DNA of 7,981 nt from an uncultured bacterium (GTDB lineage: Bacteria; Verrucomicrobiota; Verrucomicrobiia; Opitutales; Intestinicryptomonadaceae). Location: assembly GCA_905214995.1 (NCBI GenBank), contig CAJMOT010000105.1, positions 1-7,981 on the forward strand, written 5' to 3'. A program made the position numbers and the translations under genes. The notes beneath the pieces were generated by a model, which saw only the letters and a list, made by a program, of their open reading frames with translations, did not search any database and was not told the origin of the DNA. Each line of letters starts with the position of its first letter. The stretch's first letter is position 1. Below are positions 1 to 6,803 of the stretch, in pieces.

Positions 1-103
1 CCGGGCAGTTGTGCGCGCATCCGGCAAAGTACACGGACAAGCGAAGGCCTTCGCCGTCGGCGATGGTTTCGTCGTAAACGCGCAAAACCCGCAGCGGCTC
101 CAT
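1..103 (-). CDS. nrdG: Anaerobic ribonucleotide reductase activating protein NrdG, N-terminal fragment
   Basis: Only the first 34 codons lie in the window; the gene continues past the left edge. The ATG is at 103-101. The peptide starts MEPLRVLRVYDETIADGEGL and continues into RLSVYFAGCAHNCP. The GEG(L)R..VYFAGC run and the CxxxC beginning match the N-terminus of NrdG, a radical-SAM protein whose CxxxCxxC cysteines hold a 4Fe-4S cluster; the third cysteine would lie just outside the window. In the family, NrdG cleaves S-adenosylmethionine to put the glycyl radical on NrdD. The start lies only 2 nt after the nrdD stop codon, so the two genes are co-transcribed and probably translationally coupled. 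There is no clear Shine-Dalgarno sequence. Identity rests on a short fragment, but motif and position next to nrdD agree. Confidence 0.88.
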   Translation of the reverse strand, partial: MEPLRVLRVYDETIADGEGLRLSVYFAGCAHNCP

Positions 104-105
104 CG

Positions 106-2493
106 CTAACCGTGCTTAACCCTGTCCTTTTCCTCGGCCTGCTTCGCGGAATTCCACGTCTCGAGGCTCCCCGTAAGATAGCCCGTAATCCGCCTCATCC
201 TCGAGACGTTCTCGCCGTTGCAGGCGGGGCACTTCGAGTATATCACGCCCCTGTATCCGCAGTCGCGGCAGGTGTCGACGGGGTGGTTTATCGAACCGTA
301 CCAGATGCCCGAATCCTTCATGCATTTGACGATTTTGACAATCGCGGAAACGTTCTTTTTCGCCTCGCCGTCGAGCTCTACATAGGTGATGTGCCCGCCG
401 CGCGTTATGGCGTGGAAAGGGGCTTCAAGCTTTATCTTCTCGTAGGCGGTGACGGGCTCTTTCACGTCGACGTGGAAGCTGTTGACGTAGTAGTCGCGGT
501 CGTTGACCCCGCGTATGACGCCGTACCTGCGCCTGTCCATCCCGGTAAACCTCCCCGAAAGCCCCTCCGCGGGGGTTGCGAGCACCGAATAGTTAAGTTT
601 GTACTTGCGCTTGTACATCTCGGCGACCTCGTTTATCGTCTGCACGGCCTCGTAGAGGGTGTCCCAAGCCTCCCTGTTGCGGGCGTGCCCATCGCCGTAG
701 ATAGCGGCCATCGCGTTGTGACCGCCGATAAACCCTATTCCCAAAGTGCCGCTGTCTATCGCGTCGCCGACTTCGTCCGTCGGCGCGAGCTTTCCGCCGC
801 CCTTCCAGATGTCGTTGCCCATCATGAACGGGAACTGCATGGCGAGAGCCTTGCGCTGGTAGAGGTAGCGCTCGCGGAGCTGCTCGGCTATCATGCACGA
901 CATCGAGCGGACAGACTCTATGAATATCGACTTCGCCTCCCTGCGCACGGCGTGCTTGTCGGCGCCCGGCAGGAGATCCTCCGCCTCGTGGACGGCCTTT
1001 ATCGCCAGCCTCGGCATGTTCATCGAGGTAAACGAAAGGTTGCCCCTGCCCACAGACGACTTCTCTCCGTGCAGGTTTTCAAACACGCGCGTGCGGCAGC
1101 CCATCGTCGCAACCTCGTACAGGTACCTTTTGGGGTCTTTCGCGCTCCACTTTTCGTTGACGTTGTAGGGGGCGTCGAGAAAGAGAAAATTCGGAAAGAG
1201 CGACGTGGAAGTCGTGCGGCACGCCTCTATGAACAAGTCGAAGTTGGGGGCGGAAAACTTTATCTTTCCGGCGAGGGCGGCGGGGAAGTCCGCGAGAGCC
1301 TTTTCGCAATCCGCGGCGGAATACGAAACTCCGTCCTTCACCTTGAAAATCTGTATGGGAAACACCGGAACCTCGCCGCGCCCCAGCCCGCGCGCCGTCG
1401 CCGCAAGGAGCTCGCGGATTGCCATTCTGCCCTCGGGGGACGTGTCGGTGCCGTAGTTCACGGAGCTGAACACAACCTGGTTGCCGCCGCGCGAGTGCAT
1501 GGTGTTGAGGTTGTGGACGAATCCCTCCATCGCCTGGCGGGTGTCCTTGCGCGTGTTTTCGAACGCCTGCGAGACGCACGCCGAAAGCTCCTTCTCGGAC
1601 AGCTTGGCGCCGAGCTTCAAAAGGGCGGACGAAAGTTTTTTGAGCGCCGCCTTTTTGGGCTCTATGGAATCGAGCGCGGAAAACGCCGCTTTTTTGAGCT
1701 TTTCGGCGTCCGGAGGCTCAGCCCCCGCAAGCGCGCGGCAGAACGCCACGCCGTCGCATACGTGCTTGACGAATGACTTCCGCACGCCCGGGGCGAGGAA
1801 GAAGTCGAGGGCCGGAATCGACTGGCCGCCGTGCTGCTCGTTCTGGTTTGTCTGAAAAACTATCGTCGCGAGCGTCGCGTAGCTCTGTATGGACTGCGGG
1901 GTGCGTATGCTGCCGTTTTTGGTGTGGAATCCGCGCCCGAAAATGTCCTCCAGGTCGTACTGTATGCAGGTCGTGGTCTTGGTGGGGTAGTAGTCGAGGT
2001 CGTGGATGTGTATGTCGCCGTCGCGGTGGGCGCGCGCGTACTTTACTCCGACGAGGTATTTCAGCGCGTAGTCCTTCGTCACCTCCGAGGCGAACGTCAT
2101 CATCTGTCCGGCGGGGGTGTGCGACGACATGTTGGCGTTGCCGAGGTTGACGTCGTTTTTCTCTATGGCTACAATCCCGTCCATGACGGTCTTCATCGAC
2201 GTGCGCTTGTCGCGCTCGGTATTCCTCCACTGGCGGTAGATGATGTATTTCTTGGCTATGTAGGGGTTTGAAAGCATGAGCTCGCGCTCGACTCTGTCCT
2301 GAATCTCCTCAACCCCTATGCTCGGAGAATCTATTGTCGAGGCTACCCTCTCGGATATTCTGGCGATTTCGCCGCTTTCGTCCGCAACCCCGCCCGCGGC
2401 GTACGCCTTGCGGATTGCGTTTGATATTTTGTCTATCGAGAAGTCCTCGGTCTTTCCATCCCTCTTTATTATTTTTATTTCCCGAATCTGCAT
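106..2493 (-). CDS. nrdD: Anaerobic (class III) ribonucleoside-triphosphate reductase NrdD
   Basis: This cytosolic glycyl-radical enzyme reduces ribonucleoside triphosphates to deoxyribonucleotides without oxygen. Counting from the ATG at 2493 (795 aa, within the usual range for ATP-cone NrdDs), residues 1 to about 95 form an ATP-cone (IIKRDG..EDFSIDKISNAI), the allosteric dATP/ATP switch. The catalytic barrel follows. Cys176 (TTTCIQYDL) matches the conserved barrel cysteine equivalent to Cys79 of phage T4 NrdD, and Cys466 (MGCRTRV) the thiyl-radical cysteine. The segment RGNLSFTSMNMPRLA is typical of the family. Near the C-terminus CRDC (742/745) and CPAC (755/758) form a zinc site, and RRITGYL carries the glycyl-radical residue Gly771. 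A GTG at 2517 in frame would add 8 residues, but these read through a T8 tract and precede the ATP-cone, so I prefer the ATG. Neither start has a Shine-Dalgarno sequence. A cobalamin riboswitch lies upstream and nrdG follows. I cannot tell from sequence whether formate or a thioredoxin-like protein is the reductant. Confidence 0.97.
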   Translation of the reverse strand: MQIREIKIIKRDGKTEDFSIDKISNAIRKAYAAGGVADESGEIARISERVASTIDSPSIGVEEIQDRVERELMLSNPYIAKKYIIYRQWRNTERDKRTSMKTVMDGIVAIEKNDVNLGNANMSSHTPAGQMMTFASEVTKDYALKYLVGVKYARAHRDGDIHIHDLDYYPTKTTTCIQYDLEDIFGRGFHTKNGSIRTPQSIQSYATLATIVFQTNQNEQHGGQSIPALDFFLAPGVRKSFVKHVCDGVAFCRALAGAEPPDAEKLKKAAFSALDSIEPKKAALKKLSSALLKLGAKLSEKELSACVSQAFENTRKDTRQAMEGFVHNLNTMHSRGGNQVVFSSVNYGTDTSPEGRMAIRELLAATARGLGRGEVPVFPIQIFKVKDGVSYSAADCEKALADFPAALAGKIKFSAPNFDLFIEACRTTSTSLFPNFLFLDAPYNVNEKWSAKDPKRYLYEVATMGCRTRVFENLHGEKSSVGRGNLSFTSMNMPRLAIKAVHEAEDLLPGADKHAVRREAKSIFIESVRSMSCMIAEQLRERYLYQRKALAMQFPFMMGNDIWKGGGKLAPTDEVGDAIDSGTLGIGFIGGHNAMAAIYGDGHARNREAWDTLYEAVQTINEVAEMYKRKYKLNYSVLATPAEGLSGRFTGMDRRRYGVIRGVNDRDYYVNSFHVDVKEPVTAYEKIKLEAPFHAITRGGHITYVELDGEAKKNVSAIVKIVKCMKDSGIWYGSINHPVDTCRDCGYRGVIYSKCPACNGENVSRMRRITGYLTGSLETWNSAKQAEEKDRVKHG

Positions 2494-2652
2494 TGCTAAA
2501 AAAAATCGGACGCCCACCGCGAAAATCCGGACGGGAAAAGGCGAACAAAAAACGCCTAAACCCCCGCCGGAAAACCGCGTTTGGCGGATCCGATTATCCT
2601 TTAAAATTGTGGTATGCCGGCGGCCATTCCTCGTGGAGCCGAATGTTTGAAA
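2494..2652 (-). promoter_or_regulatory. nrdD leader between riboswitch and start codon; candidate expression platform
   Basis: This stretch of about 160 nt links the B12 aptamer to the nrdD ATG. On the minus strand it holds several small hairpins: CCGCC/GGCGG (2583-2587 with 2564-2568), the competing CCGC/GCGG (2584-2587 with 2575-2578) followed by T4, and AGGCG/CGCCT (2553-2557 with 2539-2543, 9-nt loop) followed by T4. A weak CGGA/TCCG stem (2526-2529 with 2507-2510) is followed after one base by T8 (2505-2498), which ends 4 nt before the ATG. Overlapping hairpins with T tracts are what a transcription-terminating platform would show, but each stem is short. Control of translation initiation is equally possible. 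I could not identify the loop that kisses the aptamer. Confidence 0.4.
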
Positions 2653-2822
2653 AGCGGCATGTCTTCTGGCTCGCCTTTGCGCGCGGCCTTCCCGCCCATC
2701 ACGGACAGTGGCGTATCGCGCGCATTTTGTTAAGGCTCACAGCAGCGGGACTGCCCGGGATTCGCACCCGATTCCATCTTCGTCCGCCCCAAAGGAAAAA
2801 TTCCCCCAAAGCGAAAACCGCT
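2653..2822 (-). promoter_or_regulatory. Cobalamin (B12) riboswitch aptamer
   Basis: Read on the minus strand this matches the cobalamin riboswitch class block by block. GGAATCGGGTGCGAATCCCG is at about 2775-2756, followed by GGCAGTCCCGCTGCTGTGAG, then GCCACTGT, then GGGCGGGAAGGC, and finally the B12 box GAGCCAGAAGACATGCC (2672-2656). The closing helix P1 can form between AGCGGT (2822-2817) and GCCGCT (2658-2653), giving an aptamer of about 170 nt, a normal size. The class binds adenosyl- or other cobalamins and usually switches the downstream gene off. It sits 160 nt before nrdD on the same strand with no gene between, so nrdDG is the obvious target. The exact 5' boundary is my estimate. Confidence 0.93.
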
Positions 2823-2836
2823 CTCATCGGGAAAAC

Positions 2837-2865
2837 ATGTTTCAGATTTGCTCCCGCCGCGTCAA
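2837..2865 (-). promoter_or_regulatory. Candidate promoter for the riboswitch-nrdDG transcript
   Basis: On the minus strand TTGACG (2865-2860, 5 of 6 to the -35 consensus) is followed after 17 bases by AAACAT (2842-2837, only 3 of 6 to the -10). Transcription would start near 2830, a few bases before the first riboswitch helix. A run of A/T-rich DNA (about 2866-2905) just upstream could act as an UP element. The -35 is good, the -10 poor, so the call rests mainly on position. Confidence 0.35.
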
Positions 2866-3139
2866 CAAATTTCAAATTTTATTTTTATTTCATTTAAAAC
2901 AAATGAATTGCGAGATTCTTGCAAAAGCCGAAAACCCGCGCGCCCAGAGCTCCGACCCGCAAATCCGCTCCCGCGCGGACGCCGCGGGCCAGCTTCCCCC
3001 AAAAGTCCGCGCGGAAGGCGGGAAATGCCGCGCTTTGCGGGCTTCAAGACCGCAATAGAATTTATAGCCGGCATTTTCTATCATGTGCCCCCGACACAGT
3101 GGGCGACATATTTACGCATAAAAGCCCTGCTGCGCCCGA

Positions 3140-3195
3140 CAGCCTTCGGCGGAAATCGCACGGCGCCGCGCCCAATTTCAGCCTTTGGCGGAATT
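3140..3195. repeat. Imperfect 17-base direct repeat
   Basis: The 17-mer cagccttcggcggaaat at 3140-3156 returns as cagcctttggcggaatt at 3179-3195, with 2 mismatches. The second copy overlaps the left arm of an inverted repeat at 3181-3208. The function is unknown; it could be an operator pair or part of a dispersed repeat. Confidence 0.5.
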
Positions 3196-3208
3196 ATCTC
3201 CCAAAGGC
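3181..3208. repeat. Perfect 8-bp inverted repeat
   Basis: The arms gcctttgg (3181-3188) and ccaaaggc (3201-3208) are exact reverse complements separated by 12 A/T-rich bases. Neither strand has a T tract after it, so it does not look like an intrinsic terminator. It could be a protein-binding site or a small cruciform. Confidence 0.5.
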
Positions 3209-3272
3209 GGCTTGCAAAACGCATTGTCGGCTGAAAGAATCCCCGCTCTTTTCAACCTTCCCCAACTGGCGC

Positions 3273-3299
3273 AAAAAAAGCCGCGGACTCCCGCGGGCT
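3273..3299 (-). terminator. Intrinsic terminator after tRNA-Tyr
   Basis: On the minus strand AGCCCGCGG (3299-3291), a 4-base loop GAGT and CCGCGGCT (3286-3279) form an 8-bp GC-rich stem with one bulged C, followed by TTTTTTT (3279-3273). It lies 12 bases after the tRNA 3' end on the same strand, a textbook position for ending the tRNA transcript. Confidence 0.85.
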
Positions 3300-3311
3300 G
3301 TCAAAATTACA

Positions 3312-3398
3312 TGGTGGTAGGGACTGGATTCGAACCAGTGAACGGCAAAGCCGAACGGATTTACAGTCCGCGCCCTTTAGCCCCTTGGATACCCTACC
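3312..3398 (-). tRNA. tRNA-Tyr (anticodon GUA)
   Basis: The 87-nt minus-strand sequence folds as a complete type II tRNA. The acceptor arms are GGTAGGG (3398-3392) and CCCTACC (3322-3316), followed by discriminator A and an encoded CCA (3314-3312). The anticodon stem GCGGA/TCCGT encloses the loop CTGTAAA, giving anticodon GTA (3364-3362), which reads tyrosine codons UAC and UAU. The long variable arm (about 15 nt, TTCGGCTTTGCCGTT) is normal for bacterial tRNA-Tyr, and the T arm ACTGGTTCGAATCCAGT is intact. It has its own promoter-like sequence and a terminator, so it seems to be a single-gene unit. Confidence 0.97.
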
Positions 3399-3418
3399 AT
3401 CGTGTAAATTGGGATTTG

Positions 3419-3446
3419 AACATACACTCCGCGATTTTCGGCACAA
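3419..3446 (-). promoter_or_regulatory. Candidate promoter of tRNA-Tyr
   Basis: On the minus strand TTGTGC (3446-3441) and TATGTT (3424-3419) are separated by 16 bases, each matching 4 of 6 consensus positions. The start would fall about 13 bases before the mature tRNA 5' end at 3398. Runs of A lie just upstream (3448-3468), as in an UP element. The spacing is convincing; the hexamers are moderate. Confidence 0.45.
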
Positions 3447-3561
3447 GCTTTTTTTTCAACTTTTTTTAGGTTTTCCGCGCGCCTCCGAACGCGCCAGAAC
3501 GCCGATTTCCGCCGAACGCGCGCCGACACAACACCGTTGCCAATACGCAGCGCGCGCCGCC

Positions 3562-5646
3562 TCACCGCGCCGAAAACCGCTCGCGCGTCATCATAAGCCC
3601 CCCGTAGCCCGCGGGGATTATCAGCCGCCCGCGCCAAAATTCCGGGGTGTCCGGATTTCCGGATATTTTTTCAATCCACACCGCCTTCGGCTTTTTCTCG
3701 TCGCCGAAGTCCGCGAGGACGACGCTCTTTTCTATGCGGTTCGTAAACGCCACCAGATCCCCGCCGTCCCACGCGGGGAGGGCGGAAACTTTCGCGCCCT
3801 CAACCGGCACGGACTTCCAAACGCTTCCGTCGGGATTTTCGGGCTGGTTGGGCCCGAGCAAAACTACCTCCCCCGCGCGGTTCGTCCAGAGAACCTTATC
3901 CCTGAAAACGCAGCAGCCGTTGGAGACGCCCGGCCTGTTTTTGTAGCTGGCGTTTGCGGGAACGGGCTTTTCCCCCGACAAGTCGAACCACTCGAATCGG
4001 CTGTTGGCGTAAGACATTCCCGCGTACTTCCCCCCGACAATTCCGCCCGAGAAATATTTGTTCCACCCCGGGCAGCCGCCCTTGCGGAATGCGACTTTCA
4101 TATTTTTCAAATCGCGCGCGTCGATGAAAAATATTCCGCCCACCCTGTCGGTGGCAGCGACGAAGTTTCCCTCGGGAACCCACACCCACAACACGAGCGA
4201 CGACTCCGGAGAGAGCGATTTCAACCTGCCCGCCTCCGACAGCGCGGCGGGGGAATGGGGGTCTATATTATATACCGCGAGGCCGTTTTGACCCTCGGCT
4301 GCGTAGAGCCTGCCGCCTTTTATTTTTACGTCGCCGGCAAACGGCATTTTAATCCGCCCGATTTCCTCAAACCCCGAGCCAGAGAGCCTCAAAACCGCTA
4401 TCCCCTCCGCCCCGCACGCCGCGTAAGCCGCGTCGCCGGAAACCGCGACGGCGCGCACCTGCGCGCTCCGCTCGGGCTTCCAGACGAAAAACTTTTCGGC
4501 ATCGGCGGGATATTGCGCTCTGTATGACGGGTTTTTCGGAAGAACGCCCTTCCCCTCGGCGGAAGCCCGCGCGTTCGGGCACTCCACCGCCATAACGCCG
4601 TAGTCGAGCGACGACACGTAGACCGCGCCGTCGGCGACCGCCACCGAGCTTATGGGCGACGACGGCGCGCCCTCCTTTTTCGGCGGGGTAGTTATGCGCC
4701 CTGCTATGCGCGGATTTTTCGCGTCGGATATGTCCACGGCGAACAGGCCGTTGAAAGTGTCCGCGGCAAAAACCGTATTTCCCGAGCGGCGCGGAGTCCA
4801 GAAGTCGTTTCCGATGTAATAAAATTTCGGGAACTTCACCGACGATATTTTTCTGGGATTGGAAATATCCGATATGTCGAAGATCTCGAGCCCGTGCCCG
4901 CCGCCGAAACGCTCCTCCTTCGCCTTGCCGGAATCTTTGGAATGGTGCCCCGTAGAAGCGAAGAGCAGGTTCCCGCCCAGGTCGATTCCGTCGCCGTAGC
5001 CGTCCATTTTCAGGCGCGAGACGACCTTAACGTCCGCCATGTCGCGCGCGTCGAAAACCGTCACCTCGCCCGAGTGCCACTCCCCGCTGAACAGGTACCC
5101 GTCGCGGTACTTCACCGACTGCGACTCCGGCGTCTTTATTATGCGGATGTGCTCGGGGTTCGCGGGGTCGGAGACGTCTATGAACTCCACGCCGTTGTTT
5201 CGCTGCCCCAGAAACGCGACCCTGCCCGCCACGTCTATGCCTGTTGCGAGCTCTATGCAGTCGTAGCGCGAGAGGACTTTCGGGGATTTCGGATTCCGCG
5301 CGTCAACAATCCACAGCCCGCTCTCGCGGGAGGCGACGTAGGCTATGCCGTCCTGGACGGCTATCTGCCTGACATTCCCGAGGCCGCCGACTTTTCCGAG
5401 AATCCTGGGGCTCATCGGCTCCGAAATGTCCGCGACATACAGATAGTGGGAAGCTCCTATGTAGAGGGTTTTGCCGTCAACGCAAAGGGCCATCGCGCGC
5501 GGGCTTACCCCGTCGATTTTAACGGCCTTTCCGAATACCGGAGTTCCGAAATTTTCGACGCGCGCCCCTCCGGCGCCGCCCGCCGCGGCGGAGGCGATAA
5601 ACGGGAACAAAAGAACCGGAGCGCAAAGCAGATTGAGGATTCTCAT
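3562..5646 (-). CDS. Secreted LVIVD-repeat beta-propeller protein, function unknown
   Basis: The product has 694 residues from the ATG at 5646. It opens with a Sec-type signal peptide (MRILNLLCAPVLLFPFIASA, likely cut after the ASA or AAA), so it should leave the cytoplasm. The body is a chain of LVIVD-type repeats (short motif followed by D.S/R-P..P): LYVADISEPMSPRILG at 69-84, LWIVDARNPKSPKVLS at 111-126, VEFIDVSDPANPEHI at 153-167, VTVFDARDMADVKVVS at 195-210, LEIFDISDISNPRKIS at 253-268, LFAVDISDAKNPRIAG at 301-316. Weaker copies continue to about 520. Such repeats fold as beta-propeller blades and usually bind partners or glycans at the surface; no catalytic motif is visible. A longer reading frame starts at 5688, but its extra 14 residues would hide the signal peptide and would cover the promoter-like sequence. 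The gene stands alone, with no clear terminator before the tRNA promoter. Confidence 0.85.
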   Translation of the reverse strand: MRILNLLCAPVLLFPFIASAAAGGAGGARVENFGTPVFGKAVKIDGVSPRAMALCVDGKTLYIGASHYLYVADISEPMSPRILGKVGGLGNVRQIAVQDGIAYVASRESGLWIVDARNPKSPKVLSRYDCIELATGIDVAGRVAFLGQRNNGVEFIDVSDPANPEHIRIIKTPESQSVKYRDGYLFSGEWHSGEVTVFDARDMADVKVVSRLKMDGYGDGIDLGGNLLFASTGHHSKDSGKAKEERFGGGHGLEIFDISDISNPRKISSVKFPKFYYIGNDFWTPRRSGNTVFAADTFNGLFAVDISDAKNPRIAGRITTPPKKEGAPSSPISSVAVADGAVYVSSLDYGVMAVECPNARASAEGKGVLPKNPSYRAQYPADAEKFFVWKPERSAQVRAVAVSGDAAYAACGAEGIAVLRLSGSGFEEIGRIKMPFAGDVKIKGGRLYAAEGQNGLAVYNIDPHSPAALSEAGRLKSLSPESSLVLWVWVPEGNFVAATDRVGGIFFIDARDLKNMKVAFRKGGCPGWNKYFSGGIVGGKYAGMSYANSRFEWFDLSGEKPVPANASYKNRPGVSNGCCVFRDKVLWTNRAGEVVLLGPNQPENPDGSVWKSVPVEGAKVSALPAWDGGDLVAFTNRIEKSVVLADFGDEKKPKAVWIEKISGNPDTPEFWRGRLIIPAGYGGLMMTRERFSAR

Positions 5647-5653
5647 GGGAACA

Positions 5654-5681
5654 AAATTAGCCGGCGCGCGGCGCAAGTCAA
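5654..5681 (-). promoter_or_regulatory. Candidate promoter of the LVIVD-repeat gene (leaderless position)
   Basis: On the minus strand TTGACT (5681-5676, 5 of 6) is followed after 16 bases by TAATTT (5659-5654; it keeps the first A and last T that matter most but matches only 3 of 6). The -10 ends 7 bases before the ATG at 5646, so transcription would begin at or next to the start codon. This supports the start at 5646 over 5688. Confidence 0.45.
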
Positions 5682-5703
5682 CGCCCATCGGAGGATTTTT
5701 GAA

Positions 5704-5731
5704 TTGAAATGCGGGAAAGGGGCGGTATCTT
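5704..5731 (+). promoter_or_regulatory. Candidate promoter of the gmd-fcl operon
   Basis: TTGAAA (5704-5709, 5 of 6 to the -35) and TATCTT (5726-5731, 4 of 6 to the -10) are separated by 16 bases. The -10 ends 12 bases before the gmd ATG, leaving a 5' leader of only about 5 nt and no room for a Shine-Dalgarno site. It lies back to back with the promoter of the divergent gene. Confidence 0.5.
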
Positions 5732-5743
5732 GCGCAGTTAATT

Positions 5744-6799
5744 ATGGAAAAGAAGACGGCTTTGATAACGGGAATAACTGGGCAGGACGGCTCGTACCTC
5801 GCGGAAATACTTATGCAAAAGGGCTACGACGTCCACGGGATAATACGCCGCTCGAGCTCGTTCAACACGCAGAGGATAGACCACCTCTACAACGACGAGT
5901 CTTTGAAAGGCAGGTTTTTTCTCCACTACGGAGACCTCACGGACTCTTCAAACCTAAACAGGGTCCTCGAAAAGACGCAGCCCGACGAAATCTACAACCT
6001 CGGCGCGCAAAGCCACGTGAAAGTCAGCTTTGAAGTCCCCGAATACACCGCCGACGTGGACGCGATCGCCACTCTGCGCTTCCTCGACGCCATAAAGGAC
6101 ATGGGGCTGGCGCGGCAGGTCAAGTTTTACCAGGCGTCGACCTCCGAGCTCTTCGGAAAGGTTCAGGAGACGCCGCAGAGGGAGACAACTCCATTCTACC
6201 CCCGCAGCCCCTACGCCGTGGCGAAGCAGTACGCGTACTGGATAGTCGTCAACTACCGCGAGGCCTACGGGATTTTCGCCAGCAACGGCATACTCTTCAA
6301 CCACGAATCCGAGCGTCGGGGCGAAACGTTCGTCACGCGCAAAATCACGAGGGCCGCAGGCAGGATAAAGCTCGGCTTGCAGGACAAGCTGGTGCTCGGC
6401 AACATGGACTCCAAGCGCGACTGGGGCTACGCGCCCGAATACGCCGAGGGAATGTGGAGAATCTTGCAGGCGGAAAATCCCGGCGAATACGTGCTCGCCA
6501 CGAACGAGACCCACACCGTGCGGGAATTCGCGCAGCTCGCGTTCGCGCGGCTGGGAATGGACATCGAATGGAGCGGGAAGGCTGAAAACGAGCGCGGAAT
6601 ATGCCGCCAGACCGGAAAGGCCGTCATCGAAATCAGCCCGCGCTACTACCGCCCAACGGAAGTCGACTTCCTGCTCGGCGACCCCTCCAAAGCCAAAAAA
6701 GAGCTCGGTTGGGCGCCAAAGACGACTTTCGCGAAGCTCGTGGAGATAATGACGGACGCGGACTTCGAGCTCGCCAAAAAGGAGGCCGCGTTAAGATAG
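5744..6799 (+). CDS. gmd: GDP-mannose 4,6-dehydratase
   Basis: This cytosolic short-chain dehydrogenase (351 aa; E. coli Gmd is 373) converts GDP-D-mannose to GDP-4-keto-6-deoxy-D-mannose, the first committed step to GDP-L-fucose. The N-terminal NADP-binding motif GITGQDGSYLAE (Gly10, Gly13, Gly16) is followed by IIRRSSSFNTQRIDHLY, a signature of this family. The catalytic residues expected from E. coli Gmd are present: Thr133 and Glu135 in STSELFG, and Tyr157 with Lys161 in SPYAVAK. The substrate-binding stretch LFNHESERRGETFVTRKI (184-201) is intact. The product could in principle feed GDP-rhamnose or GDP-perosamine, but fcl follows after 4 nt, so fucose is the likely end product. There is no Shine-Dalgarno sequence; the promoter lies just before the ATG. 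Confidence 0.97.
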   Translation: MEKKTALITGITGQDGSYLAEILMQKGYDVHGIIRRSSSFNTQRIDHLYNDESLKGRFFLHYGDLTDSSNLNRVLEKTQPDEIYNLGAQSHVKVSFEVPEYTADVDAIATLRFLDAIKDMGLARQVKFYQASTSELFGKVQETPQRETTPFYPRSPYAVAKQYAYWIVVNYREAYGIFASNGILFNHESERRGETFVTRKITRAAGRIKLGLQDKLVLGNMDSKRDWGYAPEYAEGMWRILQAENPGEYVLATNETHTVREFAQLAFARLGMDIEWSGKAENERGICRQTGKAVIEISPRYYRPTEVDFLLGDPSKAKKELGWAPKTTFAKLVEIMTDADFELAKKEAALR

Positions 6800-6803
6800 C
6801 GCC

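Larger units (their letters stand above)
2866..3272. other. Intergenic region without a convincing gene
   Basis: About 400 bases separate the nrdDG promoter from the tRNA terminator. The first 40 bases are very A/T-rich and probably belong to the nrdDG promoter; the rest is GC-rich with small inverted repeats, for example cccgcg/cgcggg at 2970-2975 and 2983-2988. Short open frames exist on both strands, but the longer ones are rich in Arg, Pro, Ala and Ser, overlap each other and resemble no family I know. I see no tRNA, rRNA, CRISPR or transposase here. It may be a decayed gene or an intergenic repeat. Confidence 0.6.

Noticed and set aside
112..1776. 554-codon open frame on the plus strand
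   Set aside because: It lies fully antisense to nrdD, whose motifs are unmistakable; long antisense frames are expected in GC-rich DNA with biased third positions.
2494..2517. GTG start giving nrdD 8 extra residues
   Set aside because: The extra codons run through the T8 tract, add no conserved sequence, and the ATG at 2493 sits just before the ATP-cone as is usual.
3081..3119. 12-codon minus-strand frame MRKYVAHCVGGT
   Set aside because: Too short and without start signals to call a gene; it may mark a repeated intergenic sequence.
3385..4527. 380-codon open frame on the plus strand
   Set aside because: It overlaps the tRNA-Tyr gene and its promoter and is antisense to the LVIVD-repeat gene; composition is Arg/Pro/Ala-rich.
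5647..5688. Upstream ATG for the LVIVD gene at 5688
   Set aside because: It would bury the signal peptide behind 14 residues and overlap the best promoter-like sequence.
4894..6033. 379-codon open frame on the plus strand spanning the divergent promoter region
   Set aside because: It is antisense to the LVIVD gene and then overlaps gmd out of frame; its sequence resembles no protein family.
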